Shown here piece after piece: positions 26,831 to 34,576 of a stretch of 53,037 bases of DNA; position 1 is the first letter of the stretch; each line of letters opens with the position of its first letter. The position numbers and the translations under genes were made by a program. The notes under the pieces are model-generated. The model was not told the origin of the DNA. It saw only the letters and a program-made list of their open reading frames with translations, and ran no database searches. This DNA comes from Opitutales bacterium (GTDB lineage Bacteria > Verrucomicrobiota > Verrucomicrobiia > Opitutales > Seribacteraceae). The stretch lies in contig JAOFOL010000012.1 in assembly GCA_028042835.1 (NCBI GenBank), positions 1 to 53,037 on the forward strand. Direction: 5' to 3'.

Positions 26831-27586
26831 TCAAACTATATTAAAACTATTTACCACGGATTGAATAACCAGATACCATCCATCTACTAGCACAAATAGT
26901 AGTAATTTGAATGGCATAGAAATAACAACTGGCGGCATCATCATCATTCCCATAGACATTAACGAAGAAGCCACAATGAAATCTACAATAATAAAGGGAA
27001 TAAAAATAAGAAAACCCATCTGGAAAGCAGTACGAAGTTCACTAAGAACAAAAGACGGCACAACAATGCTGAGGGGCAACTCATCGCGGGTCATTGCTCC
27101 TTGTCTTGAAATTTCTAGAAAAAACTGTGCATCCTCTTGCCTTGTTTGATTCATCATAAAATCTTTCATATGAGCAGTAGCAACAGTTAAGGCATCACCA
27201 GACTTCATGGTAGCATCCATGTAGGGAACGACAGCATCATCATAAATACGATCCCAAATGGGACCCATCACAAAAAAGGTAAGAAAAAGGGCCAGACCAA
27301 TAATAATTTGACTAGAAGGTGCAGCATTGACTCCAATAGCATTTCTAACAAAACCGAGCACTATAATAATTCTAGTAAAACAAGTCATCATCATGATAAC
27401 AGATGGACCGAGCGTTAAAATTGTCATTGCGACTACCAATTGAATCGCAACACCAAAATCTCCATCTTCGTTAGAACCAGTAACATCAATCCTAAGACCC
27501 GGTGCACCTGTGCCTGTGCTTTGCCCCATTAAATCGCCAACAATTAGCACACCAAATATTATCATCACAAATGATAAACTTTTCAT
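26831..27586 (-). CDS. fliP: Flagellar export gate protein FliP
   Basis: I choose the ATG at 27586 (about 251 residues). It begins with a signal-like MKSLSFVMIIFGVLIVGDLM and sits 4 bases after the fliO stop, whereas the longer frame would overlap fliO by 77 bases with no signal sequence. Conserved blocks include MTILTLGPSVIMMMTCFTRI, VLGFVRNAIGVNAAPSSQII, FMMNQTRQEDAQFFLE and MSMGMMMMPPVVISMPFKLL. FliP forms the pore of the type III export gate. All motifs are intact. Confidence 0.96.
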   Translation of the reverse strand: MKSLSFVMIIFGVLIVGDLMGQSTGTGAPGLRIDVTGSNEDGDFGVAIQLVVAMTILTLGPSVIMMMTCFTRIIIVLGFVRNAIGVNAAPSSQIIIGLALFLTFFVMGPIWDRIYDDAVVPYMDATMKSGDALTVATAHMKDFMMNQTRQEDAQFFLEISRQGAMTRDELPLSIVVPSFVLSELRTAFQMGFLIFIPFIIVDFIVASSLMSMGMMMMPPVVISMPFKLLLFVLVDGWYLVIQSVVNSFNIV

Positions 27587-27590
27587 ATTC

Positions 27591-27965
27591 TTAATCTGTA
27601 GCAGATGCACTACTGTCGCTAGTAATCGTTTGATTCGAAGAGTTACAATTCTTGGAGAGATCAGCAAGATGCGAAATACCAGAAGAACTTACTGCCAGTA
27701 AGTGCTTATCAGACTCATACTGAGCGACCACCAAAAATTGACGGTTTCCCAACGAACAGGTGTCAACCACACTTAATTTACTTTTACCAGACATTGGAGA
27801 TCTAAGATTTTTCTTTCTGGAAAAATAATTAAGGAAAAAAGCTCCTAGCCCAAGTAACAATAAAAAAACAAAAACCTTTACCCAAATCCAAGGACTTTCT
27901 AGGTTCGTTGCTGATACTGTAGTGGCATCAAGTAAAAGAGACACTGGGATTAAAGAGTTTCCCAT
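27591..27965 (-). CDS. fliO: Flagellar export protein FliO
   Basis: This 124-residue protein has one N-terminal membrane helix (about residues 27-47, WVKVFVFLLLLGLGAFFLNY). A small cytoplasmic domain follows whose LSVVDTCSLGNRQFLVVAQY matches the FliO consensus (V-x-x-x-x-LG-x-x-x-x-x-V). FliO assists FliP assembly. It sits between fliN and fliP, the standard position. The sequence is weakly conserved, so position carries part of the call. Confidence 0.88.
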   Translation of the reverse strand: MGNSLIPVSLLLDATTVSATNLESPWIWVKVFVFLLLLGLGAFFLNYFSRKKNLRSPMSGKSKLSVVDTCSLGNRQFLVVAQYESDKHLLAVSSSGISHLADLSKNCNSSNQTITSDSSASATD

Positions 27966-28000
27966 AGATTATCATGGGATAAAGAATACCATGAAGACGA

Positions 28001-28249
28001 TCAAGAAGGAGAGTCAACAATTTCAGTAACCTTCAATCCAAACTTATCATCAATAACTACAACCTCACCGTGGGCTATAAGTTTCCCATTAACTAGGAGA
28101 CTAACCGGATCCTTTGCATTTTGCTTAAGTTGAATTTGAGCACCAGGACTTAATTCGACGACTTCTTTCATTGGAAGTTCTGCAGTTCCTAATTGGACAG
28201 TGACATTTACTTTCACGTCCATAACGATATCCATTTTTTTGCTATCCAT
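28001..28249 (-). CDS. fliN: Flagellar switch protein FliN, short form
   Basis: The 82 residues are essentially a bare SpoA/C-ring domain: MDVKVNVTVQLGTAELPMKE, LSPGAQIQLKQNAKDPVSLL, VNGKLIAHGEVVVIDDKFGL. FliN usually has an additional N-terminal tail and 100-140 residues. It forms the lower C-ring with FliM and binds FliH. The start overlaps the fliM stop by eight bases. Confidence 0.93.
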   Translation of the reverse strand: MDSKKMDIVMDVKVNVTVQLGTAELPMKEVVELSPGAQIQLKQNAKDPVSLLVNGKLIAHGEVVVIDDKFGLKVTEIVDSPS

Positions 28250-29258
28250 TTTTTTTGCCGATTAATTTTACTGCTTCAGAAATACTTTCATTTACTTGAA
28301 ACGCTACTTGATCGCCCTCGAGCCCGATCTCACCAATAAAGCAAGTTCGCCCCTCTACTCGTAATTGAGTATCTGAAATTAAATCAGCACTCATCTCTAT
28401 TACATCATCAACTTGCAAATTTGATAGATCTCTTATCGTGAGATCAAAAGCATCCCATTCTGCAGAGACCTGAACTGGGATGTCATCATAAATCTCATGC
28501 CATCGAGGCATTTTAGCGACGGGCTTTTTCTCTTCCGTTGTAACTGAAGAGAGCAACCTACTGAGAACAGGTTCCATCGTGTAATAAGGAACTGCAATTC
28601 TCATTGGACCAGAAACATCACCAAACGATGCCTCCATACTTAATACTAAAACCATCGCATCAGCAGGGGAAGTTTGAAGAAATTTACCAGTGCTTTCATT
28701 TCCAATGATAGATGGGGTGAGTTGCATTGAACTCGACCATTGCTTACACCATTCTTCAAGAATGATAAGGTTGAAGTCTTCTACAAGAGCTTTTTCAATA
28801 TCAGTCAATCCTCGTTCCTCAGGATTAGTGGAACCTCTACCTCCTAAAATTCGATCTACAACTGTAACAGAAAGGTGAGAATTAACATCTAATAGGCATA
28901 CACCATTCAATTCTTGGATTTTAAACAAGGATATACAAGAAGGATTCTTTATAGATTGTGTGAAATTTGAATATAAATCAGCATTCAAATCCTCGAGTTC
29001 GAGATTAAACTCGGTTCTGAGAAACATCGAAAGATGCCCTGATAAATAATATACAAACTGCTCAGATTTAGTTTTAAGTTTACTTAAATCAGCATCTGAT
29101 AAAACAATTGGGTTAGTAAAATCATATTTTTTTACGCTGATCTCTGAAGCATCTTGTACCTTTGTACCGTCGTGCAAGAAAAGAGGACCAGTTGCAACTG
29201 AGCCTTCGATTTCACTAATATCGAAACTTTCGTCGTCAAATTTGGAATCTTCAGGCAT
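28242..29258 (-). CDS. fliM: Flagellar switch protein FliM
   Basis: This 338-residue protein has a CheC-like middle domain. VDRILGGRGSTNPEERGLTD carries the GGxG motif, followed by IEKALVEDFNLIILEEWCKQW. The C-terminal SpoA domain includes DIPVQVSAEWDAFDLTIRDL. FliM forms the middle of the C-ring and normally binds phosphorylated CheY with an N-terminal LSQ-x-EID-x-LL motif. Here the N-terminus is acidic (MPEDSKFDDESFDISEIEGS), and only a weak IS-EIE remnant could correspond. Confidence 0.94.
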   Translation of the reverse strand: MPEDSKFDDESFDISEIEGSVATGPLFLHDGTKVQDASEISVKKYDFTNPIVLSDADLSKLKTKSEQFVYYLSGHLSMFLRTEFNLELEDLNADLYSNFTQSIKNPSCISLFKIQELNGVCLLDVNSHLSVTVVDRILGGRGSTNPEERGLTDIEKALVEDFNLIILEEWCKQWSSSMQLTPSIIGNESTGKFLQTSPADAMVLVLSMEASFGDVSGPMRIAVPYYTMEPVLSRLLSSVTTEEKKPVAKMPRWHEIYDDIPVQVSAEWDAFDLTIRDLSNLQVDDVIEMSADLISDTQLRVEGRTCFIGEIGLEGDQVAFQVNESISEAVKLIGKKNG

Positions 29259-29281
29259 GTAAAAAAGAAATTATCTAAAAT

Positions 29282-29824
29282 TCATTGAACAACGAACTGC
29301 ATGAAATAAATTTGGCGAATTAAGTCACTCTCACCATCTCGATACTTCCTGAGTACGGAAGAAAAACCTTTTTTCAAATCGACGCGAACACGCTCCTGAA
29401 AACCGTCCAACTGAGCATCCTCATAGCTGTATCCACCCATAATCGAGAGAGCTTTGTCACGAATTCTATGCTCATTCATTTCAAGAATTTTCTCAAAATC
29501 ACCTGCCAAACCTTCAAGTTTCAAATCTAGGTTAATGTATCTAGATTTTATCGGTCCGCCTAAATTAGTTATAAGTTGGCTTAGCTCGTAGAATTTCTCT
29601 TCCCCAGATGGTTCCATATTGAGAGGTTGCCCACCCTCAGTAATCTGAGGTTTGATAGTATCTTTTGGTTTGTTAAGATTGATCAAAAAATACATCGCAC
29701 CAACTGTTAATGCGGGTGCAAGAACAATTGCTATCAATGCTGGGACCAAGTTACCCCCTGAACTACTTTTCTTTTCAGCAGGTTCGTTATCTTCAGGAAT
29801 TTCGTCTAATTGAGCAGCACACAT
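29282..29824 (-). CDS. fliL: Flagellar stator-associated protein FliL
   Basis: This 180-residue single-pass protein has an acidic, lysine-containing cytoplasmic head and one helix at about residues 24-47 (NLVPALIAIVLAPALTVGAM). The periplasmic domain carries FliL features (YINLDLKLEG, EHRIRDKALSIMGGYSYED and a final IYFMQFVVQ). FliL surrounds the stator and stabilises torque generation. It lies between flgE and fliM, the usual position. Confidence 0.9.
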   Translation of the reverse strand: MCAAQLDEIPEDNEPAEKKSSSGGNLVPALIAIVLAPALTVGAMYFLINLNKPKDTIKPQITEGGQPLNMEPSGEEKFYELSQLITNLGGPIKSRYINLDLKLEGLAGDFEKILEMNEHRIRDKALSIMGGYSYEDAQLDGFQERVRVDLKKGFSSVLRKYRDGESDLIRQIYFMQFVVQ

Positions 29825-29854
29825 ATCAAATAAATATTTAGAATTTAGAGAATA

Positions 29855-30640
29855 TTATCGTTTTAAATTAATTGCTTCTTGGAGAATGGAATCTGAAGTA
29901 GTAACTACACGAGAACCTGCTTGAAAAGATCTTTGATGGGAGATCATAGAAGCGAATTGATTAGTTAAGTCTACATTAGAAAGTTCGAGAGAGTACTGCT
30001 TTAGTTTACCATTTGAACCACTGGCCGGGATAGGGTTATCTACAGCACCCGCAAGATTTTCGCCGGGCGACCCATTAGAGAAAAAACCATTCCCTGCCCT
30101 CCTCAAATATTGTGGCGATTGAAAATTAACAATACTAATTTGACCAACATTACGGATAATATCTTCAGTTCCCCCGTTAGCGTCTTCTTTTGAAACAACA
30201 AGGTTGATCCTACCATCCTCCTCGATTCTCCTGGCGAGCAAAGTTTCACCTTCTTCCAATGATACCTGAAGTCCACCGTTAATTCCTTGAAGCTGGTAAC
30301 GGTATTGGTCACGAGTAACTAGTAAACCTTGATTTGTCGCTTCGAAAGCTCCTGCTCTCGTAAAGTAGACTTCTTCAGTGTTAGGATCGACCACCTGAAA
30401 GAAACCTCCAGCATTGGGTAATGCTTCTCCTTGGATGGCAACATCTAGATCCAATCCGGTGACCTCGATTGTGCCCTGATTAAAGTCAGAAGATATCGAA
30501 CTAACATGGACGCCTGTACCATGTTGTTGAAGATTGTTGCTTGGTACGCCACCTTCTCCGGATTCAGCATCATTTAAATGAAGATAAAAAATTGTCTGAA
30601 TAATTAGCTCTAGAAGATTTGTATCCCAATGAGTTAACAT
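29855..30640 (-). CDS. flgE: Flagellar hook protein FlgE, main part (out of frame with its N-terminus)
   Basis: From about residue 24 onward this frame is a clear hook protein: LQQHGTGVHVSSISSDFNQG, LDLDVAIQGEALPNAGGFFQ, YFTRAGAFEATNQGLLVTRD, and C-terminal LSNVDLTNQFASMISHQRSF. The first 22 or so residues of the open frame are not family-like. The real N-terminus is encoded one frame away at 30570-30722. Joined, the protein would be about 290 residues, shorter than the usual 400 or more, because the outer D2-type domain is reduced. See the N-terminal entry and the T6 tract for the break. Confidence 0.88.
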   Translation of the reverse strand: MLTHWDTNLLELIIQTIFYLHLNDAESGEGGVPSNNLQQHGTGVHVSSISSDFNQGTIEVTGLDLDVAIQGEALPNAGGFFQVVDPNTEEVYFTRAGAFEATNQGLLVTRDQYRYQLQGINGGLQVSLEEGETLLARRIEEDGRINLVVSKEDANGGTEDIIRNVGQISIVNFQSPQYLRRAGNGFFSNGSPGENLAGAVDNPIPASGSNGKLKQYSLELSNVDLTNQFASMISHQRSFQAGSRVVTTSDSILQEAINLKR

Positions 30641-30722
30641 TTGCGATATTATTGCCTAAAACTTGTAGACCTTTAGTCAAACTTTGAAGAGCGGTAACTC
30701 CATTATGAAGTGAGGCTAACAT
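30570..30722 (-). CDS. flgE: FlgE N-terminal fragment (apparent frameshift)
   Basis: Translation from the ATG at 30722 gives MLASLHNGVTALQSLTKGLQ, then VLGNNIANVNSLGYKSSRAN, the universally conserved FlgE/rod N-terminus. It stops at a TGA (30572-30570) after 50 codons. The continuation is in the next frame (+1 relative), so the DNA has one base too many between codon 44 and the stop; a run of six T lies at 30586-30591. The ATG overlaps the flgD stop as TAATG, so flgD and flgE are coupled. Without this segment FlgE lacks its D0 helix and could not be exported or polymerise. Confidence 0.88.
   Translation of the reverse strand: MLASLHNGVTALQSLTKGLQVLGNNIANVNSLGYKSSRANYSDNFLSSFK
30586..30591 (-). 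other. T6 homopolymer at the flgE frame break
   Basis: Six consecutive T on the coding strand lie within codons 44-46 of flgE. Removing one T would fuse the 50-codon N-terminal frame to the rest of flgE without a stop. An alternative site for the shift is the AAA-TGA-T junction at 30575-30569, where skipping one T at the stop would do the same. Confidence 0.6.
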
Positions 30723-31156
30723 TACTTAACTTCTCCAGAAGCAGACACCCGAGTAATATCCTGTGGATCATAAGATTTTCCGTTAACTTGAACAGAAATT
30801 TCACCATCATCTGCCTTGTCTACGGCTTCAACTACTCCAGTTACACTACGATCATTATCCTTGATGTTAACTTGCCGTCCCAAATAAGCTTGAGCAACCA
30901 TATCTTTGTGAGAATCAGCAAAGGTTTCAAACCCTTTTGAAAACTGTTCCATTTGTTCGAGTGATGCTATGTTGGCCATTTGAGAAATAAATTCAGTATC
31001 CTTCATAGGTTCTAAAGGATCTTGATTAGCTATTTGTGCGGTAAGCAACTGTAAAAAATCATCCATTTGCATGGTAGCACCATCCCTTTTGCCCTGTTCT
31101 GCAATTGCGTTTGATCTTGGGTTTAATGCCAGTGAAGAGGATATTGCGTCGATCAT
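30722..31156 (-). CDS. flgD: Flagellar hook capping protein FlgD, short form
   Basis: This 144-residue protein has the FlgD signature MDDFLQLLTAQIANQDPLEP, then MKDTEFISQMANIASLEQME and a small C-terminal beta region (YLGRQVNIKDNDRSVTGVVE). FlgD caps the growing hook. The FLN/FNIII-like and Tudor hook-cap domains of enteric FlgD (about 230 residues) are mostly missing, which matches the small FlgE. It lies 7 bases after fliK and its stop overlaps the flgE start. Confidence 0.95.
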   Translation of the reverse strand: MIDAISSSLALNPRSNAIAEQGKRDGATMQMDDFLQLLTAQIANQDPLEPMKDTEFISQMANIASLEQMEQFSKGFETFADSHKDMVAQAYLGRQVNIKDNDRSVTGVVEAVDKADDGEISVQVNGKSYDPQDITRVSASGEVK

Positions 31157-31163
31157 AATTAAG

Positions 31164-31598
31164 TTAAGCTGCTTTTTTGAAATGAGAGTCCATTTCCTTG
31201 TAAGATTTGAACAAATTAATTGCTATTGATGATACTGGAGATTCTCCGCGGTCTCCGGAAAACATTTCGCGAATGTATTCCAGAACTTCGACGGAGTCGG
31301 AATCATCTGAAATAAAGGATAGTGAAAGTTCAGAAGATTTTTGCTCGATGCGAATACTCAAGGGAGAACCATTGGGTAGATCGATTGCCATACGAACTAC
31401 TTTTCTATCATTTTTATCCATGTAAGATAATTTTGATGCTACTTCACGTGCTATATGCTCCAATATTCTAAGGGAACGATTTGTGAACCGATTCTCAGAC
31501 TTGGCACTCGTCACAACACGAGATACAAAATTGTCGATATTTTCGAAAAGAGTCATGGATAGATCGATGTGAGCATTTTTTTGTGCCATGCTTTCCAT
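31164..31598 (-). CDS. fliK: FliK C-terminal part (out of frame with N-terminal part)
   Basis: This 144-residue frame has the hook-length-control C-domain pattern: a helix, then VVRMAIDLPNGSPLSIRIEQ followed by SSELSLSFISD and a last helix, resembling the FliK domain that contacts FlhB. It is +1 relative to the upstream frame and overlaps it. Translation could begin at the ATG at 31589 (MAQKNAHID), with GGAA just upstream. Alternatively it is reached by one-base slippage at the A7 tract at 31582-31576. As a separate protein it would lack the ruler and export signal. Confidence 0.72.
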   Translation of the reverse strand: MESMAQKNAHIDLSMTLFENIDNFVSRVVTSAKSENRFTNRSLRILEHIAREVASKLSYMDKNDRKVVRMAIDLPNGSPLSIRIEQKSSELSLSFISDDSDSVEVLEYIREMFSGDRGESPVSSIAINLFKSYKEMDSHFKKAA

Positions 31599-32127
31599 TC
31601 TTTTGACGACTACTATCTTCCTCTTTATCTCCTACTTGTAAATGATTTTCCTTTTCTCGTAAATTTCCTTCTAACTGCTCACCACTTTTCTTCTCAGAAA
31701 ATCGATTCAGTCCAAGTTTATGGAGTAGAGGAACATCACCTTTCCCTTGTAATGAAGAATACACCGTTTGTTGGGGTGTTCTAGTAGAATTAACTAAAGT
31801 AGACTTTATTTGGTTGCCTGAATGAGAAGGTTTGCTTGGTAAAAATTGATTGGTGTTAGATTGAGATGAAGCCTTATTCGCTGTGTTCTGTACTCCCTTA
31901 GGATTGCTCAACGAACTTGATTGCTTTGTGGATGATTTTGCGGCGGTAGACTTGGCCAATTTTGAAGAATTTTCACTAGAAATATTTTTTTTGTCAAAAG
32001 TTTTAAGCTTCGATGAAAAGCTATCCTTCGAAGCTGGAGGCAACCAAAATGTTCCGTTTTTACCAACAGATTTATGACTAGGCACATTTCCCAACCTGCT
32101 CGTAAATGAATTAGTTACCGAATCCAT
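31495..32127 (-). CDS. fliK: FliK N-terminal part, Ser/Lys/Gln-rich ruler region
   Basis: This 210-residue frame starts MDSVTNSFTSRLGNVPSHKS and is strongly enriched in Ser, Lys, Asn and Gln with little hydrophobic content. Such composition is typical of the disordered secreted ruler half of FliK. Its last about 25 residues (CSHRSIHDSFRKYRQFCISC) are an artefact-like tail beyond an A7 tract and do not resemble FliK. It lies between the MotE-like gene and flgD, a normal fliK position. It contains an A8 tract at about 31986-31993 that is in frame. Confidence 0.72.
   Translation of the reverse strand: MDSVTNSFTSRLGNVPSHKSVGKNGTFWLPPASKDSFSSKLKTFDKKNISSENSSKLAKSTAAKSSTKQSSSLSNPKGVQNTANKASSQSNTNQFLPSKPSHSGNQIKSTLVNSTRTPQQTVYSSLQGKGDVPLLHKLGLNRFSEKKSGEQLEGNLREKENHLQVGDKEEDSSRQKNGKHGTKKCSHRSIHDSFRKYRQFCISCCDECQV
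31576..31582 (-). other. A7 homopolymer at the fliK frame break
   Basis: Seven consecutive A on the coding strand lie where the N-terminal fliK frame (GTKK) and the C-terminal frame (QKNAHID) overlap. Reading six A instead of seven joins the two into one protein of about 320 residues. Tracts of this length can support polymerase slippage or mutate frequently. Confidence 0.6.
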
Positions 32128-32133
32128 CGAAAA

Positions 32134-32799
32134 TTAATTCTGCAAAGGATTAGCGATATTCTCTGCCTCCATACTTGGAAGAAGTCCGCGATCTCGCATA
32201 GCCAAAGCATCGGCTAATTCGATCAATGAATCCTCATCGCTATTAAGCATAAAGGCTATAATCGGAGCCTTTTCTTCGGCTTTAAGAAATTCAAATATAG
32301 TTAAAGCTTCTTCAAATCGCCTTTTTTGTCGCCAATTTTGGATCTCCACACTGGCCACTTCAGGTCCCATTTCTATCCATCGTCTAGATGTGTCTTTATA
32401 CTCCTTCAGTTGCTCTTCGCTAAGATCCTGACCTTGCTTTGCTTCAAAGTCAGCAAGTCTCGATGCTAAATCTTCTCTTATTTGCTTTAGTTCTTTCTTT
32501 TGCTTTTCAAGAGATTCAAGATCCATCGAAATTGCGGATTCGCGAGCATCCAATTCATTCTCTCTCTCTAAAAGTCTCTCTTTTAATGCAGTTAATTCTT
32601 TAGAAAGCTGATTCATTGAATGAGTTTCAGCAGGAGAATAACTCGTATCGTCCGCATCAAACTCAACACTCGTAAACTCTGCTTCAATTACAGGTTTAGG
32701 TTTAAACAATGCGTCGTAATTCAAGTACAGCATGGCACCTGCACTGCCAACCGATAGAACAACCGCAAGTAAAACTAATAAAGTAGGTGAGATTTTCAT
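32134..32799 (-). CDS. MotE-like / MgtE N-terminal-domain flagellar protein
   Basis: This 221-residue protein has an N-terminal membrane helix (about residues 7-27) and a long coiled coil at about 62-125 (ELTALKERLLERENELDARE and on). The C-terminal helical domain (EEALTIFEFLKAEEKAPIIA, LIELADALAMRDRG) resembles the MgtE N-terminal helical repeat found in MotE, a chaperone for the periplasmic protein MotC, and in related FliJ-adjacent proteins. It sits between fliJ and fliK, the usual place. Whether it serves the stator or the export apparatus is not clear. Confidence 0.75.
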   Translation of the reverse strand: MKISPTLLVLLAVVLSVGSAGAMLYLNYDALFKPKPVIEAEFTSVEFDADDTSYSPAETHSMNQLSKELTALKERLLERENELDARESAISMDLESLEKQKKELKQIREDLASRLADFEAKQGQDLSEEQLKEYKDTSRRWIEMGPEVASVEIQNWRQKRRFEEALTIFEFLKAEEKAPIIAFMLNSDEDSLIELADALAMRDRGLLPSMEAENIANPLQN

Positions 32800-32804
32800 A
32801 ATGA

Positions 32805-33257
32805 TTAGTTAATTATATTATTAAAAACAAAACGACCACCGATGATATCTTCAAGTTCTCGCTCTTCTTTTAAAGATTCAGTGTAAAAATGTTCCTCATA
32901 TTGCTTTTCCTTCAACTTCAACAAACTTTTATATTCGGAGTCAGCTTTCAGATAAATGCCCTTCTTCGCATTTTCAGTTTGTAATGCTTGTTGCAAATCT
33001 TGATTGGCATCTAAAATTTTCTCTTTCGCATGACTTACAGATAAATCAAACGATTCCTGTTTGGAACCAGTAAAACTATTTTTTCTTCTTTCTCCAATCT
33101 GATGGTGAAGAGACTCTAGATACAACTGACAATCTCTCAGTACTCTTTCTTTCTCCTGCCTTGCGTTAATTGAATGAGCGTAATTAGATAATGCCTTGTC
33201 TCTAGAAATTTCCCTCAAATGCAGAAGAGTTCCGAGTCTGAACTTGAAAGCCTTCAC
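32805..33257 (-). CDS. fliJ: Flagellar export protein FliJ
   Basis: The 150 residues are almost entirely charged coiled coil, starting MKAFKFRLGTLLHLREISRD, which is the FliJ start pattern (F-R-L-x-x-L-L-x-L-R). FliJ is the central stalk of the FliI hexamer and carries chaperones to FlhA. Its ATG overlaps the fliI stop by four bases, so the pair is coupled. Confidence 0.9.
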   Translation of the reverse strand: MKAFKFRLGTLLHLREISRDKALSNYAHSINARQEKERVLRDCQLYLESLHHQIGERRKNSFTGSKQESFDLSVSHAKEKILDANQDLQQALQTENAKKGIYLKADSEYKSLLKLKEKQYEEHFYTESLKEERELEDIIGGRFVFNNIIN

Positions 33258-34576
33258 CTAAAAATACCCCCTAATTCTTTAAATGCATCAGCTCTCGTAC
33301 TAAGTGTATCATACCGTTGTTTTAAAAAACCTTCAATATGATCAAATTTTTCAATAGCTCGATCAATCTTCGGGTTACTCTTCTTTACATAAGCCCCAAC
33401 ATTTATGAGATCTTCATTCTGCCTGTAAATCGATAACAAATCACGAGCTTCAGAGATAAGTGACATCTCTTTCTCTGAGCAAACGGCGCGATCTAAGCGA
33501 CTAACACTACTTAAAACATCGACCGCAGGGAAATGGTTAGCATTGGCTAATTTTCTACTTAACACAATATGTCCATCCAAGAATCCTCTTACTGCATCAG
33601 CAACTGGTTCGTTCATATCGTCACCTTCAACTAAAACAGTATAGATTGCGGTTATAGCCCCAGTTGCGGATGTGCCTGTACGTTCAAGGATTTTAGGGAG
33701 CATAGAAAATACTGATGGGACATATCCCCTGGAGGCAGGAGGTTCCCCGGTCGCTAATCCAATTTCACGCTGTGCCATTGCAAAACGCGTCAAGGAATCC
33801 ATAAGCAAGAGTACATTTTTTCCCTCATTTCTAAAACCTTCAGAAATAGCGGTGGCGAGAACAGAAGCTCTTATCCTCATGGGGGCAGGTTGATCAGAGG
33901 TGGAAACAACGATTACTGAACGAGCCAACCCTTCAGGACCAAGATCTTTCTCAACAAATTCTTTGAGTTCACGACCTCGCTCTCCAACTAGAGAAATAAC
34001 ATTTACTTCGGAGTCAGATCCCCGGGCAATCATGCCAAGAAGTATAGACTTCCCTACCCCACTACCGGCAAAAATTCCAATCCGTTGTCCTATACCCATA
34101 GGTATAAAAGTATCGATAGACTTAATTCCAGTACTGAAATGCTCAGAGATCAAACCTCTCGATAAAGGATTGGGGGGTTCTGCATGAAAACCATCTCTAT
34201 GTGGTGCGAGCAAAGGACCTTTACCATCTAACGGGCGCCCCATACCATCAATAATCCTGCCTAGAAGCGAAGATCCGCTGGGTACTGAATTAGAATTTTT
34301 CTTAGAAATAACTTTGCAACCAGGATGGATAAGATGAACACTTTCTAATGCCATTAAAAGAACTGCGTTTTCACGAAATCCAACTATTTGTGCTTCTATA
34401 CTCTGCCCATGTCTCTCAGATGTGATTGAACAAACTTGTCCAATTGAAGCTTCAGGTCCCTCTGATTCAATAATCAAACCGGTTACTTTTTTAACAGTGC
34501 CAATTTTATCGGTAGTACGAACACCGCGTATACCCTGTTCCATAAAAGAAAATCTTTCATGCAAAGAATCAATCAT
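33254..34576 (-). CDS. fliI: Flagellar export ATPase FliI
   Basis: This 440-residue F1-like ATPase has the Walker A GIFAGSGVGKSILLGMIARG (Lys176), Walker B with NVLLLMDSLTRFAMAQREIG, and the export-ATPase block GEPPASRGYVPSVFSMLPKI. SHLD-like elements toward the C-terminus (DGHIVLSRKLANANHFPAVD, then VLSSVSRL) complete the family pattern. FliI powers substrate unloading at the export gate. It overlaps both fliH upstream (8 bases) and fliJ downstream (4 bases). Confidence 0.97.
   Translation of the reverse strand: MIDSLHERFSFMEQGIRGVRTTDKIGTVKKVTGLIIESEGPEASIGQVCSITSERHGQSIEAQIVGFRENAVLLMALESVHLIHPGCKVISKKNSNSVPSGSSLLGRIIDGMGRPLDGKGPLLAPHRDGFHAEPPNPLSRGLISEHFSTGIKSIDTFIPMGIGQRIGIFAGSGVGKSILLGMIARGSDSEVNVISLVGERGRELKEFVEKDLGPEGLARSVIVVSTSDQPAPMRIRASVLATAISEGFRNEGKNVLLLMDSLTRFAMAQREIGLATGEPPASRGYVPSVFSMLPKILERTGTSATGAITAIYTVLVEGDDMNEPVADAVRGFLDGHIVLSRKLANANHFPAVDVLSSVSRLDRAVCSEKEMSLISEARDLLSIYRQNEDLINVGAYVKKSNPKIDRAIEKFDHIEGFLKQRYDTLSTRADAFKELGGIFR

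Noticed and set aside
26831-27667. Longer FliP start at 27667
   Set aside because: It would overlap fliO by 77 bases and add 27 residues ahead of a clear signal sequence; the ATG at 27586, 4 bases after fliO, fits the family.
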